Below are positions 5,801-12,845 of a DNA stretch of 14,087 bases, piece by piece. Every line of letters starts with the position of its first letter. The stretch's first letter is position 1. The position numbers and the translations under genes are program-made. A model generated the notes under the pieces. It saw nothing but the letters and a program-made list of their open reading frames with translations, made no database searches and was not told the DNA's origin. Source of the DNA: an uncultured Clostridia bacterium (GTDB lineage: Bacteria; Bacillota; Clostridia; HGM11327); the NCBI GenBank assembly GCA_905210525.1, contig CAJLXE010000021.1, forward strand, positions 1 to 14,087, in the 5' to 3' direction.

Positions 5801-7489
5801 TTATTCTACTGTAATGAATACACATATTCCGTTGCCTGACGAAACGGAATAGTATCCGTCGGCATCGGGAGTGAGAACTCGTGCTTCACCTTTCAGATAT
5901 TCTGTGATTTTATTGCCGTTTATCTTTATTTTTGTATAGCCTATTTCGGTTTTATCGTAATCAACGTCATCGGGTTCGTTTATATCCATAAATATAAATG
6001 CATTTCCGCTGCCTTCCTTTTTGTCAAAACAGCCCACAAGATATGTATCGTCTACGCCGTAACCTTTTATATCTTCTATTACATAAGAAAAATCATAAGG
6101 TGATTCAAGATATATCCATTCATTTTCCTCCGGGCGGTTGACGGTATAAACTCCAACTTGCTCGTAATTACCGTAAAGTTCTGCAACCGTGGCAACGTCT
6201 TTGTTTGCTTCCATTGCATGGTAATACTGTTTATTTTTTATGAATCCGCGGGAAACGACGAACGAAGACGTATCAGCCCACGGAATTACTTCAAATTCAT
6301 TGGCATATATAAAATAAATCAATCCGTCTACTCCGAAGCACATGGAATAATACATCTGCCAACGGTAATCCTTGCTTGTGTTCAATGTAGGGCGGTCTAT
6401 ATGATTGTATGATTGTATGTATGTCCAGAAATCTATATTGTGCAACTGAGTTATTTCCCTTGCCTTTTCGTAAGAGAAAAGTACAGGACGGTTTCTGCTT
6501 GCTTCAACTTCAACCCAAGGGTAAAGGTCGAATCCGGTTACATCGATATCGGCGTAATGCCATACTTCGGACATATATGTCCATTCTCTGTATCCGCCGA
6601 CGTGATTTGCCCAGGCTTTCCAACCGTATTTGGAATATTTCTCTTTATATTCGGCGCATATCTGATTTACTTTAGAAAACTCGTGCATTTCGGGCTCGTC
6701 CCAGAGATTGTGCCCCAATATGAGCGGGCAATCCGTATACAATTCGGTCATTATGGCGCCTCTGTTTATTACAAGATACAACTCGAATCTTACGCACTGA
6801 CCGATTGCAAAATGAAGCTTTTGCGGATCGCCGGTTGATACGGTGTACATGATTGTGTTGAAGTTTGCGTCTGCAACGTCTTTTATTTGTTCTGCTGTTT
6901 CAAATACGGTAGCCCATGTGGCAGCCTGAATATATAAAGCGGGCTTTTGATGTTTTACGGTTTTTACGCCCGAAATTACATCTGCCGCCGCGTTGTATTC
7001 ATTTTTTATATCGTCATATCCAAGATAATTTCCGACGAAATCATAAACCGCTCTGAGGTCGCTCCAGTAATTTTGACCGCCAAGTATTATATCCGAATCT
7101 TTTGCGGCTAAAATATAATTCATTGAGCTTTCGAATTCTGCCACGACTTCACCGAAAGACGTTTGTCTTGATGAGCTTGCAAGAATTATTTCATGTTCGC
7201 GTTGAGGCTCGGTATCGGGTATTATTTCAGGAGTTAAACCGGTTACTTTTGCGATTGTGTTTTGCAAAAGGTAAACGATGTCCATTCTCAGTTCCGTATA
7301 GATGCTCGGATATACTATTGTATAGGTTCCGAGTTCGGATATGCTGATTGCTTCGTCACTTTGCTCTGTACCGATGTCTGTCGCATCCGCAATATCCGTT
7401 TTGCGGGACATAGACGCATTTGCGGAATATCCCGAAGCGAATGTTTGCAGCATTGCAACGGCGAGCAAGAGTGAAATTATTTTTTTCAT
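5801..7489 (-). CDS. Secreted glycoside-hydrolase-like protein (first paralog)
   Basis: The 562-residue protein starts MKKIISLLLAVAML with a likely signal peptidase I site after SANA (residue 25). Its domains follow the same plan as the next two genes: alpha/beta domain about 54-170 (YTIVYPSIYTELRM, REHEIILASSSRQ, NYLGYDDI), barrel about 185-440 with GHNLWDEP (Asp264, Glu265), GFDLYPW (Asp321), FWTYIQSYN and RWQMYYSMCFGVDGLIYF, and a C-terminal beta domain about 445-562 (KIKINGNKITEY, DADGYY). All conserved acids are present, so this is the best candidate for an active enzyme. It is the first gene of the operon, about 180 bases after the predicted transcription start. The ATG is directly preceded by an in-frame TGA and lacks a close ribosome binding site, unlike its neighbours. 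fucI next door makes a fucose-containing glycan a guess for substrate, no more. Confidence 0.8.
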   Translation of the reverse strand: MKKIISLLLAVAMLQTFASGYSANASMSRKTDIADATDIGTEQSDEAISISELGTYTIVYPSIYTELRMDIVYLLQNTIAKVTGLTPEIIPDTEPQREHEIILASSSRQTSFGEVVAEFESSMNYILAAKDSDIILGGQNYWSDLRAVYDFVGNYLGYDDIKNEYNAAADVISGVKTVKHQKPALYIQAATWATVFETAEQIKDVADANFNTIMYTVSTGDPQKLHFAIGQCVRFELYLVINRGAIMTELYTDCPLILGHNLWDEPEMHEFSKVNQICAEYKEKYSKYGWKAWANHVGGYREWTYMSEVWHYADIDVTGFDLYPWVEVEASRNRPVLFSYEKAREITQLHNIDFWTYIQSYNHIDRPTLNTSKDYRWQMYYSMCFGVDGLIYFIYANEFEVIPWADTSSFVVSRGFIKNKQYYHAMEANKDVATVAELYGNYEQVGVYTVNRPEENEWIYLESPYDFSYVIEDIKGYGVDDTYLVGCFDKKEGSGNAFIFMDINEPDDVDYDKTEIGYTKIKINGNKITEYLKGEARVLTPDADGYYSVSSGNGICVFITVE

Positions 7490-7672
7490 TCAACTTGATT
7501 CGATCTGTACTATATACATATAATAATGTATATCACAGAAAGTCCTTTCTTAATTAATATTATATAAAACAGCTTTTGAGTGCGGAACATGCCGATGGGA
7601 TTTTCCCGGATTAATTTACGCTTTGAAAAACACGTGCCACTGCAAAAACTGAAATATATCGGCTGATATATC
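7490..7672 (-). promoter_or_regulatory. Leader of the three-gene operon with hairpin and short upstream ORFs
   Basis: Between the predicted start of transcription (about 7672) and the first gene lie: a ribosome-binding-like AGAAAGGA (7543-7550) followed 6 bases later by a GTG opening an 8-codon ORF (7510-7536); a perfect 8-bp inverted repeat (ATATACAT/ATGTATAT, 7512-7533, 6-base loop); and a second short ORF, ATG at 7519 to TGA at 7490-7492, whose stop directly abuts the ATG of the first gene. No known riboswitch is recognised. Translation of the first gene may depend on coupling or on folding of this leader. Confidence 0.4.
7654..7671. promoter_or_regulatory. Operator-like inverted repeat at the start of the three-gene operon
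   Basis: ATATATC (7654-7660) and GATATAT (7665-7671) form a perfect 7-bp dyad with the spacer GGCT. It begins at or just after the predicted transcription start, where a repressor would block initiation. The binding protein is unknown. Confidence 0.4.
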
Positions 7673-7678
7673 AAAAGT

Positions 7679-7708
7679 ATTGTATCACATATGTTGTTAA
7701 TTTGTCAA
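7679..7708 (-). promoter_or_regulatory. SigA promoter of the three-gene glycoside-hydrolase-like operon
   Basis: On the minus strand, TTGACA (7703-7708) is separated by 18 bases from TACAAT (7679-7684), which has an upstream TG as in extended -10 promoters. The fucI terminator lies immediately upstream, so the operon is transcribed on its own. The core TATGTGATACAAT is identical to that of the M42 operon promoter at 10670-10682. Confidence 0.8.
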
Positions 7709-7719
7709 TATTGCCGCAT

Positions 7720-7756
7720 AAAAAAATCTTCCGTAATCGTAGAGAAAACGGAAGAT
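7720..7756 (-). terminator. Intrinsic terminator of fucI
   Basis: On the minus strand, ATCTTCCGT (7748-7756) pairs perfectly over 9 bp with ACGGAAGAT (7726-7734), with a 13-base loop, and is followed by a run of seven Ts. It lies 22 bases after the fucI stop and separates fucI from the downstream operon. Confidence 0.9.
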
Positions 7757-7778
7757 CCTTTTATTTGATACAGATATT

Positions 7779-9575
7779 TTATCTTATTGTTTTGTAGAGA
7801 GGTCCGTAAGCTGCGCAAGCTCTGAAATCCTGACCTTCCTTGTCCATACCGAAAGCGTTCCATGCAGCGGGTCTGAGTATATCTTCATCCGGAACGTTGT
7901 GCATACAAACAGGAATACGGAGTATAGAGCAGAGCGTTATGAGGTCTGCACCGATATGACCGTAAGAAATTGCACCGTGGTTAGCGCCCCAGTTATTCAT
8001 TACGTCATAAGCTGTTTTGAACGGACTGCCTTCTTTGCCATCGCAGCGAGGAGCAAACCATGTGCAGGGCCATGTGTAGTCTGTTCTCTTCCAGAGAATG
8101 TCGTTTACGTCATCGGGAAGGTTTACAGTCCAGCCCTCTGCAATCTGGAGCACTGGTCCCAAGCCCTTTACAAGGTTAAGACGGATCATTGTTGCAGGCA
8201 TTTCGGCTTTTGTAACAAAGCGCGATGAATAGCCGCCGCCACGGAAATATCCGAGATCAGCATAATTCCATGTCGTATTTGCCATGATTGCTTTCTGATC
8301 TTCTTCCGTTACCTCATACCATGGCTTCATAACGCCGCCGGCAGCACCGTTTGCGTCGAGACAGCACGCGCCTGAATTGATAAGGTGGATAAATCCGCCG
8401 TTTTCCTTTGCAACGCCTTCTATATCATAGCCTGTTGCACGCTTTACTGCTTCGGGGCTCCAATATGTACGAACATCTGCGAACATCTGAGCGCGGTTTG
8501 TAAGAAGCTTCATGAACAACATTCCGAGGCCGTTGAGAACGTCGTTTTCGGTAGCGAGAACATAAGGCTCGCGTGCACCGTTCCAGTCAAAAGACGTGTT
8601 GAGGAGAGCCTCAGGGAAGTCGCAGTTCGGATAGAAGTCTGTCCACTGACGCTGACCCTGGAAGCCTGCGGCGATAGCGTTGTGACCCACCGCTTCTTCT
8701 TCACAGCCCTTGGGAAGATTCTTGTTGCCGTTCATGAGGTCTTTGATTATAACCATCATTTTTACAACAAATTCCCAATCTGCATCTTTTTCTTCACGGG
8801 TTTTCTGCAATTCGGCAGGGTTCTTGTCGAAGCCCTCAATGCAGTATTCCTTTGCCCATTTGAGCGCTTTCTGGAATTCGGCTTCGTCATAGATACCCTC
8901 TGTCATTCTTCTGATGATTTCTACCTCATCAACTGATTCAACTCTCATACCGAGGTATTCTTCAATAAATTCGGGGCTGATTATAGATCCGCCGATACCC
9001 ATTGTTATAGAACCTATCTGGAGGTATGATTTGCCTCTCATTGTTGCTGCAGCAACAGCCGCACGTGCGAAACGAAGAAGCTTTGCCTGAACATCGACAG
9101 GAATGTTTGTTACTTCATCAAGATTCTGAACATCGTGACCGTAAATGCCGAATGCAGGGAGTCCCTTCTGAGCATGAGTAGCAAGAACAGATGCGAGATA
9201 AACTGCGCCCGGTCTTTCCGTGCCGTTAAAACCCCATATGCCCTTTATTGTCATAGGATCCATGTCCATTGTTTCGGCGCCGTAGCACCAGCAGGGAGTA
9301 ACTGTAAGAGTTATGTCAACTCCTTCTTTTTTGAATTTTGCAGCGCAAGCCGCAGCTTCGCCTACACGACCGATTGTTGTATCGGCAATAACTACTTTTA
9401 CGGGTTCACCGTTTGAGTATTTTATGTTGTCTTCAAAAAGTTTTTTAGCCGCCTGAGCCATTGCCATGGTCTGATCTTCAAGTGATTCACGAACCTTGAG
9501 CGCACCGCGACGACCGTCGATTGTCGGGCGAATACCTATTACCGGATAATCGCCTATAAGTCTGTTTTCCGCCAT
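7779..9575 (-). CDS. fucI: L-fucose isomerase
   Basis: The 598-residue protein matches FucI along its whole length (591 in E. coli). It converts L-fucose to L-fuculose (also D-arabinose to D-ribulose) in the cytoplasm, using Mn2+. Landmarks are IGIRPTIDGRRG at the N-terminus, TVTPCWCYGAETMDMDP, GFNGTERPGAVYLAS, the metal site Glu343 (in VLATENDVLNG), Asp367 (MFADVRTYWSPE) and His533 (WGANHG), corresponding to E337, D361 and H528 of the E. coli enzyme, and LRIPVCMHNV with MDKEGQDFRAC near the C-terminus. The start is supported by AGGAGGTAA six bases upstream. It is monocistronic, with its own terminator, and divergent from an AraC-type regulator. No fuculokinase, aldolase or fucose transporter is in the window, so the rest of the pathway must be elsewhere. 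Confidence 0.97.
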   Translation of the reverse strand: MAENRLIGDYPVIGIRPTIDGRRGALKVRESLEDQTMAMAQAAKKLFEDNIKYSNGEPVKVVIADTTIGRVGEAAACAAKFKKEGVDITLTVTPCWCYGAETMDMDPMTIKGIWGFNGTERPGAVYLASVLATHAQKGLPAFGIYGHDVQNLDEVTNIPVDVQAKLLRFARAAVAAATMRGKSYLQIGSITMGIGGSIISPEFIEEYLGMRVESVDEVEIIRRMTEGIYDEAEFQKALKWAKEYCIEGFDKNPAELQKTREEKDADWEFVVKMMVIIKDLMNGNKNLPKGCEEEAVGHNAIAAGFQGQRQWTDFYPNCDFPEALLNTSFDWNGAREPYVLATENDVLNGLGMLFMKLLTNRAQMFADVRTYWSPEAVKRATGYDIEGVAKENGGFIHLINSGACCLDANGAAGGVMKPWYEVTEEDQKAIMANTTWNYADLGYFRGGGYSSRFVTKAEMPATMIRLNLVKGLGPVLQIAEGWTVNLPDDVNDILWKRTDYTWPCTWFAPRCDGKEGSPFKTAYDVMNNWGANHGAISYGHIGADLITLCSILRIPVCMHNVPDEDILRPAAWNAFGMDKEGQDFRACAAYGPLYKTIR

Positions 9576-9701
9576 TGGAATTACCTCCTGATATATTATA
9601 AGTAAAAACTTATCTTAAATATAATTATATACTTGACAGTTTTTTATTACTTGTATTATAATAGATAAAAGCATAATAATATTCACATAAGGTATTAAAA
9701 C
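9576..9701. promoter_or_regulatory. Divergent control region between fucI and the AraC-type gene
   Basis: The 126 bases hold the ribosome binding site of fucI (AGGAGG on the minus strand, about 9583-9588) and two possible minus-strand -10 boxes TATAAT (9624-9629 and 9595-9600), neither with a good -35. They also hold the regulator's promoter, and a TTATGTGAAT on the minus strand (9681-9690) that resembles part of the promoter core shared by the two other operons. Poor -35 boxes for fucI fit an activator-dependent promoter. Confidence 0.5.
9633..9662 (+). promoter_or_regulatory. SigA promoter of the AraC-family gene
   Basis: Consensus TTGACA (9633-9638) and TATAAT (9657-9662) are separated by 18 bases, placing the transcription start near 9669, about 33 bases before the ATG at 9702. 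It overlaps the region in which the fucI promoter must lie. Confidence 0.8.
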
Positions 9702-10550
9702 ATGATATATAATGAACTTAAACAGCACGGCACGGAAAATTTTCCTGTAGAATTTTATCATATTGATAAAAGACATCCCAAGTATGAAATGGCATATCAC
9801 TGGCACGGCGAGATTGAACTTATAAGAATAACAGAGGGAACGCTGAACCTTACTCTTGATAATAAAGAATACTTTGCAAAAGCGGGAGATTTTGTGTTTG
9901 TGAACAGCGAAACGGTTCATGGTGCAACTCCTCACGAGTGCGTATATGAATGCGTTGTTTTCAATGCGGCGTATCTGGCCGTTGAAGAAGACGAATGTAA
10001 AACGTTTATGGAAAATGTGCTTAATCATACGGTATATGTCAATGAAGTACATCATTCGGAGGAGTATGAATTGTGCGGTATTGCGGAAAAAATTTTCGAT
10101 TCTATGCGCACGCGGCAGAAAGGATATACGCTTACGGTTACGGGGTGTTTGTATGAATTGTTCGGACTGATAATGTCAAAAGGGGAATACAGCAACAATT
10201 TGTCGATAAAATCTGTTCACAATGAGAAAAACGTAATTACGCTCAAAAAAGCTCTCGCATACATAAGAAATTCGTATGATCAGCAGATGACGCTGAAGGA
10301 TATAGCGGATTCGGCAGGGATATCACCGAAATATTTGTGTACATTCTTTAAGGAGATGACAGGTAAGAGTCCGTTTGAATATATTAACGCATACAGAATC
10401 GAACGCGCTGCAAGAAAGCTTATAAGCACGGATTTGCCGGTAACGCAGATTGCATATATGTGCGGATTTAACGATTTGAGTTATTTTATTAAAACATTTA
10501 AACAAATAAAAGGCGTAACACCGAAAAATTTCAGGAAAAACAGGGGCTGA
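9702..10550 (+). CDS. AraC-family transcriptional regulator with cupin sensor domain
   Basis: The 282-residue protein has an N-terminal cupin (about 10-100) with YHWHGEIEL at 32-40 (His33, His35 and Glu37 in the usual cupin positions) and AGDFVFVNSETVHGA at 61-75, a helical linker, and a C-terminal double helix-turn-helix of the AraC/XylS type (about 195-278). The latter has ISPKYLCTFFKEMTGKSPFEYI and the second-helix signature VTQIAYMCGFNDLSYFIKTFK followed by GVTPKNFRK. Such proteins sense sugars or related ligands and usually activate neighbouring catabolic genes. Its divergent arrangement with fucI makes fucI the likely target. The start at 9702 has a weak AAGG element 9 bases upstream. 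The effector is not known. Confidence 0.93.
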   Translation: MIYNELKQHGTENFPVEFYHIDKRHPKYEMAYHWHGEIELIRITEGTLNLTLDNKEYFAKAGDFVFVNSETVHGATPHECVYECVVFNAAYLAVEEDECKTFMENVLNHTVYVNEVHHSEEYELCGIAEKIFDSMRTRQKGYTLTVTGCLYELFGLIMSKGEYSNNLSIKSVHNEKNVITLKKALAYIRNSYDQQMTLKDIADSAGISPKYLCTFFKEMTGKSPFEYINAYRIERAARKLISTDLPVTQIAYMCGFNDLSYFIKTFKQIKGVTPKNFRKNRG

Positions 10551-10595
10551 AACAGGATGTCTACTTGGAATGTTTGCAGAAATTGCTATAAATGC

Positions 10596-10640
10596 GCAAA
10601 ATATTTAAGTGCTGTTTTTTTGAAAAAATATTTTTGCTGT
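10596..10640 (+). terminator. Possible AT-rich terminator after the AraC-type gene
   Basis: GCAAAATATTT (10596-10606) can pair with AAATATTTTTGC (10626-10637) with one bulged T, followed by TGTTTTTATAA. The stem is AT-rich and the loop long, so termination may be partial. The M42 operon downstream has its own promoter. Confidence 0.35.
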
Positions 10641-10653
10641 TTTTATAATTGCA

Positions 10654-10682
10654 TTGAAATTTTAAGGCTTATGTGATACAAT
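10654..10682 (+). promoter_or_regulatory. SigA promoter of the M42 peptidase operon
   Basis: TTGAAA (10654-10659) and TACAAT (10677-10682) are separated by the optimal 17 bases, with an extended -10 TG. The transcription start would be near 10689, about 33 bases before the UUG start codon. The stretch TATGTGATACAAT (10670-10682) is identical to the one in the promoter at 7679-7708. Confidence 0.8.
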
Positions 10683-10721
10683 GAATATATAAGAAACGAA
10701 TTTTTGTTGCGGAGGCTTGGA

Positions 10722-11774
10722 TTGACAAAAGATTTTCTGGCAGGCATATCGGGAATACCCGGCTCATCGGGCTATGAGGAATCGGTTGCCCTTTATATAA
10801 AAAAAGAATTTGAAAAATACAGCGATCAGGTTGATATTGATGCGCACTTCAATGTAACGGCAAGAAAAGTGTCAGGCGGGTGTGATTGGAATATACCGAG
10901 AATCCTGCTTTGTGCGCATATGGACGAGGTAGGGATGATTGTTAAGTCCGTTGAAAAGAACGGATTTGTCAGGGTTGTTACGAACGGAGGAATGGATACA
11001 CGGCTTTTTCCGGGTCTGGAGGTAATAATTCACGGCAAAAGGGCTGTGCGGGGCGTGTTTGGAGCAAAACCGCCGCATATTCAGAAACCTGACGAAGCAA
11101 ATAAAAGTCTTTCACTTGAAGATATGTATATAGACACGGGGCTTTGCGATACAGACGATATTATTTCGGTAGGCGACATAGTAACGTATGACAGTCCTGT
11201 TATGGAGCTCGGCAGTACATACATAATGGGGAAAACGATGGATGACAGAGCGGGCGTTGCAATATTGCTTGCCGCAATGCGCGAGATTGACAAACTGCGC
11301 TATAATGCGGATGTTTATTTTGCAGCAACGGTTCAGGAGGAGCTTGGAACAAAAGGCGCTTCCATGGTAGGCTTCAGGCTGGCGCCGGATATAGGAATTG
11401 CTATTGATGTTACTCACGGCAGTACTCCCGATGCAGGCGTTGCAACGGGAAATACAGTCCCAATGGATAAGGGCATATCAATTACTGTCGGACCGAACAT
11501 TCATCCGCGGCTTTGCGAAAAGCTTTGCAGTGTGGCTGACGAAAACAATATAGGCTATGTTATTGAGGCAAATCCGCGTCCTACGGGAACGGACGCAAGA
11601 GCGTTGCAGGTTGCGGGAGCAGGTATTCCGTCGCTTTTGCTTAGCATTCCGCTCAGATATATGCATACGCCCAATGAAGTGATAAATCCTAAAACAGTGG
11701 ATACGGCGGGCAGACTGATTGCATTGTTTATAGCGAGTCTCGGGGAGGATTGGAAGCAATGGACGAATTATTGA
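10722..11774 (+). CDS. M42 family metallo-aminopeptidase (first of three)
   Basis: I place the start at TTG 10722, since GGAGG (10711-10715) lies 6 bases upstream; the longer in-frame reading from 10704 would begin ahead of that site. The 350 residues cover a complete M42 (TET/FrvX-type) dinuclear aminopeptidase: AHMDEVG (His66, Asp68), an inserted oligomerisation domain (about 75-165, with FGAKPPHIQ), TMDDRAG (Asp174), VQEELGTKGA (Glu206 as general base, Glu207 as metal ligand), IDVTHG (Asp229) and RYMHTPNEV (His315). M42 enzymes are cytoplasmic and form 12-subunit tetrahedral particles that trim peptides from the N-terminus. It overlaps the next gene by 16 bases. Specificity cannot be read from the sequence; annotation as a glucanase (an older label for this family) would be wrong. 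Confidence 0.93.
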   Translation: MTKDFLAGISGIPGSSGYEESVALYIKKEFEKYSDQVDIDAHFNVTARKVSGGCDWNIPRILLCAHMDEVGMIVKSVEKNGFVRVVTNGGMDTRLFPGLEVIIHGKRAVRGVFGAKPPHIQKPDEANKSLSLEDMYIDTGLCDTDDIISVGDIVTYDSPVMELGSTYIMGKTMDDRAGVAILLAAMREIDKLRYNADVYFAATVQEELGTKGASMVGFRLAPDIGIAIDVTHGSTPDAGVATGNTVPMDKGISITVGPNIHPRLCEKLCSVADENNIGYVIEANPRPTGTDARALQVAGAGIPSLLLSIPLRYMHTPNEVINPKTVDTAGRLIALFIASLGEDWKQWTNY

Positions 11775-12772
11775 AAAAACTTTCCGAGATAAACGGAGTT
11801 TCGGGAAATGAAAACGATGTAAGAAATACGGTAAAATCAGAAGCGGCAAAATATGCCGATGAGGTTACGGTAGATAATGTCGGCAATGTGATTGCATATA
11901 AAAAAGGAAAAAAAAGCACGGCAAGAATAATGCTTTGCGCACACATGGACGAAGTCGGGCTTATGGTAAGCTATGTTGAAGATAACGGTTTTATCAAATT
12001 CAAATCCGTTGGCGGAGTTGACCAGAGAGTACTTCTTTCCAAGAGAGTAAAGATCGGCAAAAACGGAATAACAGGCGTAATAGGGGTCAAGGCGATACAT
12101 TTGCAGACTCAGGCGGAACGAGGTAATGTTATACCGTTGCAATCGATGTATATAGATGTGGGCGCATCGTCAAAGGACGGCACAGGAGTAAAAGTAGGAG
12201 ATTATATTTCGTTCTGTACGAAATTTGATGATTTCGGTGACGGAAAAATCAAGGGCAAGGCACTTGATGACAGACTCGGCGTTGCGGCATTGCTTGAAAT
12301 TCTTAAAAATACTTACGATGATGATATATATGCGTGCTTTACCGTTCAGGAGGAAATAGGTCTTAGAGGTGCGGGACCGGCTGCGTATGTTATAAAACCG
12401 GACATTGCAATAGTGTGCGAGGCTACAACTGCCGCAGATGTTCCGGGTGTAAAGGAAGCCGATTGTGTGACGGCTCTCGGAATGGGTCCGGCGGTAAGTT
12501 ATGCGGACGCGGCTACAATAGGCGACAAAAAACTTGTAAGAGAAATTATTGATACGGCAAGTACGAATAATATCAGATACCAGATAAAAAGAGTTGCATA
12601 TGGCGGAAACGATGCGGGAACAATTCATATTTCGGGAGACGGTATTCCTACTGCGGTAATATCCGTACCTTGCAGATATATACATTCACCGGTCTGCGTT
12701 GCGGATTATTCCGATTATGAAAACATGAAAGCGCTGCTTGACGCATATCTCAGGAACAGAAATAACATTTAA
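11759..12772 (+). CDS. M42 family metallo-aminopeptidase (second of three)
   Basis: The start is taken at ATG 11759, 10 bases after GGGGAGG (11742-11748); the upstream in-frame TTG at 11750 is too close to that site. The gene starts inside the last 16 bases of the previous one, which implies coupled translation. The 337 residues contain all M42 motifs: CAHMDEVG (His62, Asp64), ALDDRLG (Asp170), VQEEIGLRGA (Glu198, Glu199), CEATTAADVPGV (Glu221 in place of the Asp of its neighbours) and RYIHSPV (His309). The Glu variant with TTAAD-x-PGV is a recognised M42 subtype and should still bind metal. The insertion domain differs clearly from that of the first gene, so the pair is ancient rather than a fresh duplication. 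Cytoplasmic peptide trimming is the expected role. Confidence 0.92.
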   Translation: MDELLKKLSEINGVSGNENDVRNTVKSEAAKYADEVTVDNVGNVIAYKKGKKSTARIMLCAHMDEVGLMVSYVEDNGFIKFKSVGGVDQRVLLSKRVKIGKNGITGVIGVKAIHLQTQAERGNVIPLQSMYIDVGASSKDGTGVKVGDYISFCTKFDDFGDGKIKGKALDDRLGVAALLEILKNTYDDDIYACFTVQEEIGLRGAGPAAYVIKPDIAIVCEATTAADVPGVKEADCVTALGMGPAVSYADAATIGDKKLVREIIDTASTNNIRYQIKRVAYGGNDAGTIHISGDGIPTAVISVPCRYIHSPVCVADYSDYENMKALLDAYLRNRNNI

Positions 12773-12807
12773 TAAATTCCCGAATGAATCGGTTGCTATT
12801 TAATTAC

Positions 12808-12833
12808 AGAAAGGAAACCGTTTTTTGAAACGG
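12808..12833 (+). promoter_or_regulatory. Ribosome binding site followed by a hairpin before the third M42 gene
   Basis: AGAAAGGA (12808-12815) is 30 bases from the ATG at 12846, too far for direct use. Between them CCGTTT (12818-12823) and AAACGG (12828-12833) form a perfect 6-bp stem with the tetraloop TTTG. Folding would shorten the effective distance to about 14 bases. A TAA lies in frame just upstream of the ATG, so the gene cannot start earlier. Confidence 0.5.
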
Positions 12834-12845
12834 CAGTAATATATA

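Noticed and set aside
7847..7860. Sequence resembling a CcpA cre site near the 3' end of fucI (GAAAGCGTTCCA)
   Set aside because: It is inside coding sequence for a conserved fucI segment, misses the leading TG, and is far from any promoter.
9615..10055. Open frame of 146 codons on the minus strand
   Set aside because: Shadow of the AraC-family gene; its composition (Ile, Phe, Tyr, Lys rich, no motif) is not protein-like, and the sense strand has clear AraC domains.
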